A stretch of DNA of 64,000 nt. Origin: JBEEFP01 sp041166085. GTDB lineage: Bacteria; Actinomycetota; Acidimicrobiia; Acidimicrobiales; JAFATL01. Position 1 is the first letter of the stretch. Each line of letters opens with the position of its first letter. The stretch is from positions 96,194 through 160,193 of the forward strand of contig JBEEFP010000089.1 of NCBI GenBank assembly GCA_041166085.1. The letters are read 5' to 3'. Shown piece by piece: positions 49,471 to 59,260 of the stretch. The position numbers and the translations under genes are program-made. The notes beneath the pieces were generated by a model. The model saw only the letters and a list, made by a program, of their open reading frames with translations. It made no database searches and had not been told where the DNA came from.

Positions 49471-50763
49471 GTGAGCAGCATCGAAGACGTCATCGGGCGG
49501 GAGGTCCTCGACTCCCGCGGCAATCCGACGGTCGAGGTGGAGGTCCACCTCGAGTCGGGCGCGCGCGGTCGCGCCATCGTCCCGTCGGGCGCTTCGACCG
49601 GCTCGTTCGAGGCCGTCGAGCTCCGGGACGGAGGGGCGCGCTACGGCGGCAAGGGCGTCCAGGGCGCGGTCGAGCACGTGGACAACGAGATCTGCGACCA
49701 CCTCTTCGGTCTCGAGGCGCTCGACCAGCGGGCGGTGGACGACGCGCTGGTGACCCTCGACGACACCGCCGACAAGGGCCGCCTCGGGGCCAACGCCATC
49801 CTCGGTGCATCGCTCGCCGTCGCCAAGGCCGCGGCCGACGAGCTGGAGCTGCCGCTGTACCGCTACGTGGGCGGCGTCAACGCCCACGTGCTGCCGGTAC
49901 CGCTGCTGAACGTGATCAACGGCGGGGCTCACGCCGACAACAACGTCGACTTGCAGGAGTTCATGCTGGCGCCCGTCGGCGCCGCGTCCTTCTCCGAGGC
50001 GCTGCGCATGGGCGCCGAGACGTACCACGCCCTCAAGGCGGTGCTCCATGACCGCGGCCTGTCCACCGCGGTCGGCGACGAGGGCGGCTTCGCACCCAAC
50101 CTGCCGTCCAACGAGGACGCGTTGCGCGTGCTGATGGAAGGCATCGAGAAGGCGGGCTACACGCCGGGCGAGGACATCGCCCTCGCCCTCGACACCGCGT
50201 CGACCGAGTTCTACAGCGACGGCGCCTACGTGCTGGCCAGTGAGAACCGCTCGCTCTCCTCCGGCGAGTTCGCCGAGTACCTCGTCGGCTTGTGCGACCG
50301 ATACCCGATCGTGTCGATCGAGGACGGCATGGCCGAGGAGGACTGGGACGGCTGGGCCCAGCTCACGTCGCTGCTCGGTCAGCGCATCCAGCTGGTGGGC
50401 GACGACCTGTTCGTCACCAACGTCGAGCGACTGGCGCGCGGCATCGAGCAGGGCGTGGCCAATTCCATCCTCGTGAAGGTCAACCAGATCGGGACGCTCA
50501 CCGAGACGCTCGAGACGGTCGAGCTCGCGACGCGTGCCGGCTACACCAGCGTGATGTCGCACCGGTCGGGCGAGACGGAGGACACCACGATCGCCGACCT
50601 CGCTGTCGCCACCAATTGCGGGCAGATCAAGTCGGGCGCACCGGCCCGCTCCGACCGGGTGGCCAAGTACAACCAGCTCCTCCGCATCGAGGACGACCTT
50701 GGCGAGGACGCCGCCTACCGCGGCATTGGGGCCTTCGCGCCTCGCCACCGGGGACAGGGGTAG
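49471..50763 (+). CDS. eno: Enolase
   Basis: 430 residues. Marks: REVLDSRGNPTVEVEV, PSGASTGSFEAVELRDG, NVINGGAHADNNVDLQEFM, SIEDGMAEEDWDGW, LVKVNQIGTLTET (catalytic Lys) and VMSHRSGETED. It converts 2-phosphoglycerate to phosphoenolpyruvate. The ftsB-like gene follows after 5 bp. Confidence 0.97.
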   Translation: MSSIEDVIGREVLDSRGNPTVEVEVHLESGARGRAIVPSGASTGSFEAVELRDGGARYGGKGVQGAVEHVDNEICDHLFGLEALDQRAVDDALVTLDDTADKGRLGANAILGASLAVAKAAADELELPLYRYVGGVNAHVLPVPLLNVINGGAHADNNVDLQEFMLAPVGAASFSEALRMGAETYHALKAVLHDRGLSTAVGDEGGFAPNLPSNEDALRVLMEGIEKAGYTPGEDIALALDTASTEFYSDGAYVLASENRSLSSGEFAEYLVGLCDRYPIVSIEDGMAEEDWDGWAQLTSLLGQRIQLVGDDLFVTNVERLARGIEQGVANSILVKVNQIGTLTETLETVELATRAGYTSVMSHRSGETEDTTIADLAVATNCGQIKSGAPARSDRVAKYNQLLRIEDDLGEDAAYRGIGAFAPRHRGQG

Positions 50764-50768
50764 CGGGC

Positions 50769-51134
50769 GTGCGCCGCGTCTGGTGGTTCCTGCTCATGTT
50801 CTTCGTCGTGCTGGCCGGCATCACCCTGCTGGCGGTGTTCCCGGCCCGCACGTACTTCTCCCAGCGCCACGACCTGGCCGCGGCGGACGAGCGGGTCAAG
50901 ATCCTCAGCGAGCAGAACAAGCAGCTGAGCACGCGGGTGAGCAAGCTCCACACCGATGCCGAGATCGAGCGCCTGGCCCGTGAGCAGTACGACCTGGTGA
51001 AGCCGGGCGAGGAGGCCTACGCCATCCTGCCGCCGCCGGAGGCCGACAAGCCCGAAGCCGCAGCCACGCCCGCGCCCAAGAAGCACGCGGGCTTCTGGAC
51101 CCGGGTCGGGGACACCCTCACGTTCTGGAATTAG
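50769..51134 (+). CDS. ftsB: FtsB/DivIC family septum protein
   Basis: 121 residues from GTG 50769: one N-terminal membrane helix (WWFLLMFFVVLAGITLLAVF), a coiled coil (DLAAADERVKILSEQNKQLSTRVSKL), and the family end EIERLAREQYDLVKPGEEAYAILPPP, then an extra Ala/Pro/Lys tail. In the divisome it joins FtsL/FtsQ to activate septal wall synthesis. eno-ftsB-DUF501-ppx is a conserved actinobacterial order; here the cox operon lies between this gene and DUF501. Confidence 0.9.
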   Translation: MRRVWWFLLMFFVVLAGITLLAVFPARTYFSQRHDLAAADERVKILSEQNKQLSTRVSKLHTDAEIERLAREQYDLVKPGEEAYAILPPPEADKPEAAATPAPKKHAGFWTRVGDTLTFWN

Positions 51135-51185
51135 GGCGGCGACGCGCCCGGGCACCTTCTGGAATTCGGCACGACGCGTCCGCCC
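51134..51185. terminator. Hairpin between ftsB and the cox operon
   Basis: GGGCGGCGACGCG (51134-51146) can pair with CGCGTCCGCCC (51175-51185) with one bulged base. The loop includes TTCTGGAATT, a copy of the last codons of ftsB (51123-51132). A terminator is plausible but weak. Confidence 0.4.
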
Positions 51186-51205
51186 GGCAATAAGGTCGGC
51201 GTCAA

Positions 51206-53511
51206 ATGTCGATCCTCGGTAATCGCGTCCTCCGCAAGGAGGACCCCAAGTTCCTGACGACGGGCGGCACCTACGTCGACGATCTGCCCCTCGACGGCGC
51301 GGCGTTCGTCGCCTTCGTCCGCTCGACGGCCGCCCACGCGCGCATCACCGAGGTCGACCTCGACGACGCGCGCGGCGCGCCGGGCGTGGTCGGCGTCTAC
51401 AGCGCGGCGGACGTCGATCTCGAACCGATCGCGCCCGAGGCCGTCATCCTCAACCAGGCCATGGGCCAGCCACCGCTCGCCAAGGACGTGGTGCGCTACG
51501 TCGGCGAGCCGGTCGTCGCGGTCGTTGCGGAGACGCGCGCACAAGCGGTGGACGCGGCCGAGCTCGTCTTCGTGGACTACGAGCCGCTGGTCGCGGTCGT
51601 CGACCCGGAGACCGCCGTCACCGACGCGACGATCCTGCACGAAGCGGCCGGCACCAACCTCGTGCTCGACCTCGCCTTCGGGCAGAGCGCTGATCTCTTC
51701 GACGGCTGCGACGTGGTGATCACCCAGCGCATCCGCAACCAGCGGGTGGCCCCGTGCCCGCTCGAGGGGCGGGCCGGCGCGGCCCAGTGGGGCGAGGACG
51801 GCCGCCTCACGTACTGGTGCAGCACCCAGGGCGCGCACACATGGAAGCGGGAGATAGCCAAGGGGCTCGGCGTCGACGAGGAGCAGGTGCGCATCGTCTC
51901 GCCGGACGTCGGCGGTGGGTTCGGGGCAAAGATCCACAGCTATCCCGAGGACGTGCTCGTGCCGCAGCTGGCCCGCCTGCTCGGTCGGCCGCTGCGGTGG
52001 GTCGACACCCGTTCGGAGAGCATGGTCTCCCTCGGACACGGCCGGGCCCAGGTGCAGGACGTCGAGCTGGGCGGCACCCGTGACGGCAAGGTGCTGGCCT
52101 ACCGGCTGACGGTGCTGCAGGACAGCGGCGCCTACCCGCGGCTCGGCGCTCTGTTGCCGTACATGACCCGCACGATGCTCACGGGCGTCTACGACATCCC
52201 CAAGGGCGAGTTCAACTCCAAGTCGGTGGTGACCAACACCACGCCGATCGTCGCCTACCGCGGCGCGGGACGACCCGAGGCCACGGCCGCCATCGAACGC
52301 ATGATGGATCGCTACGCGGCGGAGATCGGCATGGACCCCGCCGAGGTGCGGCGCCGCAACCTCATCCACGCCGACGCCTTCCCGTACGACACCGTCACCG
52401 GGACGCAGTACGACATCGGCGACTACGAGCGGGCCCTCGACCTGGTGGTCGAGGCAGCGGGATACGACGAGCTGCGGGCCGAACAGGCTCGGCGGCGCGA
52501 GGCCAAGGACCGCGTGCAGCTGGGCATCGGCGTGGTCGTCTACGTCGAGATCACCAACGTGGAGAACAGCGCCGAGTTCGCGTCGGTCGAGGTGCTGCCG
52601 GACGGCAAGGCGATCGTGCGCACCGGGACGTCGCCCCACGGCCAGGGTCATGTGACGGCGTGGGCCATGCTGGCCAGCGAGCAGACGGGCATCCCCATCG
52701 AGGACATCGACGTCGTGCACGGCGACACCGACCAGGTGCCGACCGGCGGCGGCACGTCTGGCTCGCGCTCGCTGCAGGCCGGTGGCGTCGCGGTCAACCA
52801 GGCCGCGGTGGCGCTCGTCGACAAAGCCAAGCAGCGGGCCGCCGACCTGCTGGAGGCCAACCCCGACGACGTGGTGCTCGACCGCGTCGACGCCCGCTTC
52901 CACGTCGCCGGCACCCCGGCGGTGGCCAAGACGTGGGCCGAGGTGGCCGCAGGCACCGACGAGCTCCTGCGGGCCGACGTGAACTTCTCGCCGACCGGCG
53001 CCACCTTCCCGTTCGGCGCTCACGTCGCGGTGGTCGAGGTGGACACCGAGACGGGCAAGGTCGACCTCCTGCGCATGGTCGCGGTCGACGACGCGGGCCG
53101 CATCCTCAACCCGCTGCTGGCGGAAGGACAGATCCACGGTGGGTTGGCCCAGGGCGTGGCCCAGGCTCTCTACGAAGAGGTGCGCTACGACGACGACGGC
53201 AATCCGGTGACATCGAATCTTGCGGACTATGCGTTCCCGAGCGCGGCCGAGCTCCCGTCGTTCGAGACGGTGTCGATGGAGACGCCGACACCGCTCAACG
53301 AGCTGGGAGCCAAGGGCATCGGCGAGTCCGGCACCATCGGCTCCACCCCGGCCGTGCAGAACGCGGTCGTCGACGCCCTCATGTCCCTGGGCGTGGAGCA
53401 CGTCGACATGCCGTGCACACCCGAGCGGGTGTGGCTGGCCATCCACGGCGCGGGAGAGCCACCCACACCGGAGCGGGGTCCAGCAGCCGCGGGGACAGGG
53501 TCGGTGGACGC

Positions 53512-53515
<4 letters not shown>
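51206..53515 (+). CDS. Molybdenum hydroxylase large subunit, form II CoxL type
   Basis: 769 residues, xanthine dehydrogenase/CO dehydrogenase large-subunit family. It binds the molybdopterin-cytosine cofactor; catalytic Glu is in GAKGIGESGTIGS, and QGHVTAW...GTSGSR near residues 475-520 fits the cofactor site. The active-site loop reads AYRGAGR (near 351), the signature of form II enzymes; form I true CO dehydrogenases have AYxCSFR. So an aldehyde, purine or other substrate is more likely than CO. First gene of an overlapping operon ending at 60509. Confidence 0.93.
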
Positions 53516-53972
<457 letters not shown>

Positions 53973-53976
<4 letters not shown>

Positions 53977-54794
53977 TCCCCGCCGCCTTCGACTACGAAC
54001 GTGCGGACTCGGCCGACGAGGCTCTATCGCTCCTACGGCAGCATGGCGACGAAGCGAAGCTGCTGGCGGGTGGGCACTCGCTCCTCCCGCTCATGAAGCT
54101 GCGGCTGGCCACGCCGTCGGTGCTCGTCGACATCGGCCGTCTCGCCGACCTGTCCTACGTGCGCGACGACGGTGAGTTCGTCGCGGTGGGCGCGTTGACG
54201 CGACACCACGACGTGGTGGGCTCGGCGTTGTTGCGGGAGCAGGTGCCCCTGCTGCCGGCGGCCGCGGCCACCATCGGCGATCCGCAGGTGCGCCACCGCG
54301 GCACCATCGGCGGGTCGCTCGTGCACGGCGACCCCGCGTCCGACCTGCCTGCGGTCGTCCTGGCGCTGGGCGCCACCCTGGTTGTGCGCGGACCGGCGGG
54401 AGAGCGCACCATCGCCGCGACCGACTTCTTCACGGGCTTCCTGGAGACGGCGGTGCAGCCCGACGAGTTGCTCACCGAGATCCGACTGCCCAAGGTCCCC
54501 GACGCGGGCTGGTCGTTCCAGAAGTTCCATCGTCGCTCTCAGGACTGGGCCATCGTCGGCGTGGCCGCCGTCGCCGGCGCTGGCGTGGCCCTCGTCAACA
54601 TGGGCTCGGTCCCGCTGCGCGCCACGGCCGTCGAGGAGGCGCTCGCGTCCGGCGCCTCGGCCGCCGATGCGGCCCAGGCCGCGCCCGAAGGCACCGACCC
54701 GCCCAGCGACCTCAACGCCACCATCGACTACCGCAACCACCTGGCCCGGGTGCTCGTCCGCCGCGCCCTCGAGGAGTGCGAGGCCCGACCCTGA
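53973..54794 (+). CDS. Molybdenum hydroxylase FAD subunit, CoxM type
   Basis: 273 residues from ATG 53973. FAD-binding marks: LLAGGHSLLPLMKLRLA and TIGGSLVHGDPASDLPAVVLAL, then a CO_deh_flav_C domain. Electron exit subunit of the L-S-M trimer pattern. Its stop codon (54792-54794) is the edge of a half copy of the beta palindromic repeat, after which the MoxR gene starts 37 bp on. Confidence 0.95.
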
Positions 54795-54810
54795 GTGTCG
54801 GAAAGTCGGG
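54793..54810. repeat. Half copy of the beta palindromic element
   Basis: GAGTGTCGGAAAGTCGGG matches the right arm of the beta elements (compare GAGTGTCCGAAAGTCAGG at 18672-18689). No left arm is present. It overlaps the CoxM-type stop codon. Confidence 0.6.
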
Positions 54811-54831
54811 GAGGGCTGCGACACTGAGCGG

Positions 54832-55713
54832 GTGACGCCCGACGACGTGCGAGCCGCACTGGCCGAGCACGAGTACCTGGCCGACGAGGGTCTCGCCACC
54901 GCGGTGTTCCTGGCCCTCGAGCTCGAGCGGCCGTTGCTGTTGGAGGGCGAAGCCGGGGTGGGCAAGACCGAGGTGGCCAAGGTGCTGTCGCGCTGGACGG
55001 GCGGCGAGCTGCTGCGGCTGCAGTGCTACGAGGGCATCGACGCGTCGCAGGCCGTCTACGAGTGGGACTACTCCCGCCAGCTGCTCCACATCCGGGCCGC
55101 CGAGTCGCGCAACACCGACGTGGAGGACGAGCTGTTCTCCGAGCGCTTCCTCGTCCGCCGCGCCCTGCTGCAGGCCATCGCTCACCAGGAGGACGGGCCG
55201 CCACCGGTGCTGCTCATCGACGAGGTCGACCGCGCCGACGACGAGTTCGAGGCCTTCCTGCTCGAGATCCTGTCGGACTATTCGGTGACGGTTCCCGAGC
55301 TCGGGACGTTCCGCGCAACGACACCGCCTGTCGTGGTCATCACCTCGAACCGCACGCGCGACGTGCACGACGCCCTCAAGCGGCGGTGCCTCTACCACTG
55401 GGTCGAGCACCCCGACTTCGAACGCGAGGTCGCCATCGTCCGCCTGCGCGCCCCCGCCGTGGACGACGGCCTGGCCCGTCAGGTCGCGGGGGCGGTCGAG
55501 CACCTGCGGACCATGGACCTGTACAAGCCGCCGGGCGTTGCCGAGACCATCGACTGGGCCCAGGCCCTGGCCGCCCTCGGCCGCACCGAGCTCGACGAGG
55601 CGCTGGTCGACGTCACGCTCGGCACCATCCTCAAGTACCGCGAGGATCAGGAGCGGGCCCGCGCCGGCGGGCTGGCCGGGCTCGTCGACGCGGCGGTGGC
55701 GCGTGGCGCCTGA
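54832..55713 (+). CDS. MoxR-family AAA+ ATPase, CoxD type
   Basis: 293 residues from GTG 54832. Walker A LLLEGEAGVGKTEVAK, Walker B VLLIDEVDRADDEFEAFLLEIL, sensor 1 VVITSNRTRD. With the VWA protein next door it forms the MoxR-VWA pair that, in CO dehydrogenase operons, helps insert sulfur and copper or otherwise mature the large subunit. The VWA gene overlaps it by 11 bp. Confidence 0.93.
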   Translation: MTPDDVRAALAEHEYLADEGLATAVFLALELERPLLLEGEAGVGKTEVAKVLSRWTGGELLRLQCYEGIDASQAVYEWDYSRQLLHIRAAESRNTDVEDELFSERFLVRRALLQAIAHQEDGPPPVLLIDEVDRADDEFEAFLLEILSDYSVTVPELGTFRATTPPVVVITSNRTRDVHDALKRRCLYHWVEHPDFEREVAIVRLRAPAVDDGLARQVAGAVEHLRTMDLYKPPGVAETIDWAQALAALGRTELDEALVDVTLGTILKYREDQERARAGGLAGLVDAAVARGA

Positions 55714-56776
55714 GCGGGCGTCGACGGCCGTGGCCTTTGCCCGCGTCCTGCGCGGCCTTGGTGTCGCAACCCCCGTCGGATCGGTGACCACCTACGCGCG
55801 TGCCCTCGCCGCCGTCGGCCTGGACGATCCTGACGGCGTCTACTGGGCCGGCCGCGCCACCCTCCTCACCTCCCCCGAGCAGATCCGCCCCTACGACGAG
55901 GCCTTCGCCGCCTTCTGGAACCCCACCGCCGCCCGACTTTCCGACACGCAGGTGCGCATGGCGCACCTGCGTGTCGGAGAGTCGGAAGCGGGGGACGAGG
56001 TCGGCGTCCGGTACAGCGCCCGCGAGGTGCTGCGCCAGAAGGACTTTGCCGCGTACACGAAGGACGAGCACGCCGAGGCGCGCCGGATGATGGCGGACGT
56101 GCGACTGGCGGGGGCGCTGCGGCGCTCGCGCCGGCGGCGTCCCACGACCAGAGCCCGCGGGGTGCCCGATGTCCGGGCCACCGTGCGCCGGGCCCTCAGG
56201 ACCGGTGGCGAGCCCGTCGATCGCGCCTACCGAGCGCCGTCGCAGCGCCCCCGGCGCATCGTGTTGCTGTGCGACGTGAGCGGGTCGATGGAGCCGTACT
56301 CGCGCGCCCTGCTGCGCTTTCTGCACGCCGCCATCACCGGGAGACGCCGGGTCGAGGCCTTCGTGATGGGAACGCGGCTGACGCGACTGACACGCGAGCT
56401 GGCGTGGCGCGATCCGGACGCGGCATTGGAGCGGGCCGCCCGCGCCGTCCCCGACTGGTCGGGTGGCACCCGTCTGGGCGAGGGCCTACGCGCGTTCAAC
56501 GCCGAGTGGGGTGCGGCCGGCATGGCGCGCGGCGCGGTCGTCGTGGTGCTGAGCGACGGATGGGATCGGGGGAACCCGGAGCTGCTCGCGGCGGAGATGG
56601 TGCGTCTGCGTCGCGTCGCGCACCGTGTCATCTGGGTCAACCCGCTGAAGGCGACGGCAGGGTACGCCCCGCTGGCTCAGGGCATGGCCGCCGCGCTGCC
56701 CCACGTCGACGCCTTCGTCGAGGGCCACTCGGTCGCCGCCCTCGAGGAGCTGGCCAGAGAGCTGGCCCGCTCGTGA
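55703..56776 (+). CDS. VWA-domain protein, CoxE type, with an in-frame repeat insertion
   Basis: 357 residues from GTG 55703. A helical N-terminal part, a basic linker and a C-terminal von Willebrand A domain with MIDAS motif DVSGSMEPYS near residue 193, then T/D residues (WSGGTRLGEGL, VLSDGWDRGN). Residues about 78-95 (LSDTQVRMAHLRVGESE) come from a complete beta palindromic element (55933-55985) read in frame; the flanking sequence is normal for the family. The protein is the partner of the MoxR ATPase. Confidence 0.92.
   Translation: MAPERASTAVAFARVLRGLGVATPVGSVTTYARALAAVGLDDPDGVYWAGRATLLTSPEQIRPYDEAFAAFWNPTAARLSDTQVRMAHLRVGESEAGDEVGVRYSAREVLRQKDFAAYTKDEHAEARRMMADVRLAGALRRSRRRRPTTRARGVPDVRATVRRALRTGGEPVDRAYRAPSQRPRRIVLLCDVSGSMEPYSRALLRFLHAAITGRRRVEAFVMGTRLTRLTRELAWRDPDAALERAARAVPDWSGGTRLGEGLRAFNAEWGAAGMARGAVVVVLSDGWDRGNPELLAAEMVRLRRVAHRVIWVNPLKATAGYAPLAQGMAAALPHVDAFVEGHSVAALEELARELARS
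55933..55985. repeat. Dispersed palindromic element, beta family copy 4, inside the VWA gene
   Basis: Outer arms CCGACTTTCCGACAC (55933-55947) and GTGTCGGAGAGTCGG (55971-55985) with one mismatch, inner arms CAGGTGCGC and GCGCACCTG, loop ATG. Inner stem and loop are identical to copy 1 at 18635. It is translated as part of the CoxE-type protein. Confidence 0.88.
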
Positions 56777-57855
56777 GAGACCTGCTGGCCGACATCACCC
56801 GATGGCGAGCGAACGACAAGCGCGTCGCCCTCGCCCGCGTCGTGGCGCTCGAGGGCTCGGGTCCGCGCGACCCCGGCGCGGCCATGGCCGTGAACGAGGA
56901 CGGCGAGGTGGCGGGCTCGGTGTCAGGAGGTTGCGTCGAGAGCGCGGTCGTCACCGAGGCCCTCGACGTGCTCGCCAGCGGTGCCGCCCGACGCGCCACG
57001 TTCGGCTACAGCGACGACCAGGCTTTCGCGGTCGGGCTGACGTGCGGCGGCACCGTGCACCTCTTCGTCGAGCCGCTCTCGGAGGACGTCGTCGCCGCAG
57101 TCGCGGCCGACACCCCGGTCGTCGTCGCCACCGTGATCGAGGGCCCGCACACCGGCGCCCACCTCGTCGTGACCGGCGACGGCACCACGGGCACGCTCGG
57201 CAACACGGACCTCGATCGGGTCGTGGGTCGCGACGCCCATGGCGCGCTGGAGTCGGGCACCACCGCCACCCGCCACTACGGGCCCTGCGGCGAGGCGCGC
57301 CAAGAGGACGTGTCGGTCTTCATCGAGGCCTTCGGTCCACCGCCGCGCATGGTGATCTTCGGCGCCGTCGACTTCACCGCCGCCCTCGCCCGCACCGCCA
57401 AGGTGCTCGGCTACCACGTGACCGTCTGCGACGCGCGGCCGGTATTCGCGACCCGGCAGCGGTTCCCGATGGCAGACGAGGTCGTGGTGGACTGGCCCGA
57501 CCGCCACCTCGCCGTCGTCGGCCCGCTGCTCGGGCCGCGCGACGCGGTGTGCGTGCTGACCCACGACCACAAGTTCGATGTCCCCGCCATCAAGGCCGCC
57601 CTCGCCACCGCCGCCGGCTACGTCGGGGCCATGGGGTCGCGTCGCACCCACGCCGAGCGTCTCGATCGGCTCCGGGCCGAGGGCGTGACCGATGACACGC
57701 TCAGCCGTCTCATGGCGCCCATCGGCCTCGACATCGGGGCCCGCACGCCTGAGGAGACGGCCATCGCGGTGTGCGCCGAGATCATCGCCTTGCGCACCGG
57801 GCGGCCCGCCCGCCACCTAAAGGAAGGTGCCGGGCCCATTCATGCGGAAGAATGA
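56773..57855 (+). CDS. XdhC/CoxI/CoxF family maturation protein
   Basis: 360 residues from GTG 56773. N-terminal XdhC_CoxI domain (ALARVVALEGSGPRDPGAAMAVNEDGEVAGSVSGGCVESAVV, TCGGTVHLFVEPL) and a C-terminal Rossmann XdhC_C domain (MVIFGAVDFTAALARTAKVLGYHVTVCDARPVFATRQRFP...YVGAMGSRRTHAERLDRL). These proteins bind molybdenum cofactor and help its sulfuration and insertion. Overlaps the VWA gene (GTGA) and the next gene (14 bp). Confidence 0.92.
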   Translation: MRDLLADITRWRANDKRVALARVVALEGSGPRDPGAAMAVNEDGEVAGSVSGGCVESAVVTEALDVLASGAARRATFGYSDDQAFAVGLTCGGTVHLFVEPLSEDVVAAVAADTPVVVATVIEGPHTGAHLVVTGDGTTGTLGNTDLDRVVGRDAHGALESGTTATRHYGPCGEARQEDVSVFIEAFGPPPRMVIFGAVDFTAALARTAKVLGYHVTVCDARPVFATRQRFPMADEVVVDWPDRHLAVVGPLLGPRDAVCVLTHDHKFDVPAIKAALATAAGYVGAMGSRRTHAERLDRLRAEGVTDDTLSRLMAPIGLDIGARTPEETAIAVCAEIIALRTGRPARHLKEGAGPIHAEE

Positions 57856-59260
57856 CGGCGTGCTCGAAGGGCCTGAGGAGGGCCGCCCGCCGTCGGTCCG
57901 GATCTCCGACGACGAACGGCAGCAGACCGTGGAGGTCCTGCGCGCCCACTGCACCGATGGGCGCCTGACCCTCGACGAGTTCTCGGACCGCGTCGGGCTG
58001 GTCTACGAGGCCAAGACGAGCGGCGACCTCGAGCTGGTGACGGCCGACCTCCCTGTGGCCACGCGGCCGGCCCGCCCGCCCGACGGACGCCGCCGCCAGC
58101 CCGTGCGCTCCGCCGTCGCCATCTTCAGCGGTCACCGCCAGACGGGTCGTTGGAGGCCCGGCGAGACCATGGGCACCGTGGCCATCATGGGCAGCGTCGA
58201 GCTGGACATGCGCGACGCCGAGTTCGATCACGCGGTGATCCATGTCAACGCCACCGCCATCATGGGCAGCGTCGAGATCATCGTGCCCGAGGGTCTCGAG
58301 GTCGAGCTCACGGGCTTCAACCTCATGGGGAGCAAGGAGTCGCGTGTCGCGGACGCACCGGGGCGCGTCGGCATGCCGACGCTGCGTGTGAACGCCTTCG
58401 TCATGATGGGCAGCGTGCTGGTCCGGAACAAGCGCCCGAAGGGCGCTCCACGCGAGGTCAGCCGTGGCGACGATGCGGCGCAGCGCGCGCTCGGCACGGC
58501 GGACGACGCCGTCCAGCGGGGGCTCGACCGGGCGTCGCAACGGCACCTGCAGCACCACCAACGCATGGAACAGCGGGTCGAGCAGCAGCTGCAGCGGGCC
58601 CGGCAACGCACCCAGCGCCTCGGTGAGAAGTTCGGGATCGAGATCCCGTTGCCGCCGTCGCTCCCGGCGAGGCCGGCCCCACCGGCCGAGGAGGCGGACA
58701 ACGACGACTGGCGCGACGAGCTCCGGTCCCATGCCGCCCCCGACGGCACGGTCACCATCCTCTTCAGCGACATGGAGGGGTACACGGAGATGACCGAGCG
58801 CCTCGGCGACATCAAGGCACGCGAGATCCTCTACGCCCACAATCAGATCATCCGCGAGCAGGTCGCCAAGTGCGGCGGCTTCGAGGTCAAGTCCCAGGGT
58901 GACGGCTTCATGATCGCCTTCGCCGGCGCCAGCAAGGCGCTGCGGTGCGCGGTCGCCATCCAGCACGAGTTCGCGGCGTACGACGACAACCACCCCGAGG
59001 AACCCATCCGCGTGCGGATCGGCCTCCACACCGGCGAGGCGCTCAAGGAGGCCGACGACTTCCTCGGCCGCACGGTGATCATCGCGTCCCGCATCGCGGA
59101 CGAGGCCAAGGGCGGGCAGGTGCTGGTGTCGGCGCTGCTCAAAGAGCTCACCGATGGAACCGGCGAGTTCGAGTTCGGCGACCTGCGCGAGGTGAAGCTC
59201 AAGGGGCTCACCCAGACCTATCGCCTCTACCCGGTGGAGTGGGAAGCGTTCGGGACCTGA
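57842..59260 (+). CDS. DUF1707 - LiaF-like - class III nucleotide cyclase fusion
   Basis: 472 residues from ATG 57842. Residues about 18-70: DUF1707 (VRISDDERQQTVEVLRAHCTDGRLTLDEFSDRV). About 100-200: LiaF/DUF2154-like sheet with three IMGSVE-type repeats. About 205-270: Gln/Arg-rich coiled coil. About 300-472: class III cyclase with metal Asp310 and Asp354, Lys350, and Arg417. The usual transition-state Asn of VNxAxR is Ile413 (TVIIASR), so activity or specificity may be altered. No membrane helix is seen. It sits inside the cox operon between xdhC and the MobA-like gene. Confidence 0.88.
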   Translation: MRKNDGVLEGPEEGRPPSVRISDDERQQTVEVLRAHCTDGRLTLDEFSDRVGLVYEAKTSGDLELVTADLPVATRPARPPDGRRRQPVRSAVAIFSGHRQTGRWRPGETMGTVAIMGSVELDMRDAEFDHAVIHVNATAIMGSVEIIVPEGLEVELTGFNLMGSKESRVADAPGRVGMPTLRVNAFVMMGSVLVRNKRPKGAPREVSRGDDAAQRALGTADDAVQRGLDRASQRHLQHHQRMEQRVEQQLQRARQRTQRLGEKFGIEIPLPPSLPARPAPPAEEADNDDWRDELRSHAAPDGTVTILFSDMEGYTEMTERLGDIKAREILYAHNQIIREQVAKCGGFEVKSQGDGFMIAFAGASKALRCAVAIQHEFAAYDDNHPEEPIRVRIGLHTGEALKEADDFLGRTVIIASRIADEAKGGQVLVSALLKELTDGTGEFEFGDLREVKLKGLTQTYRLYPVEWEAFGT

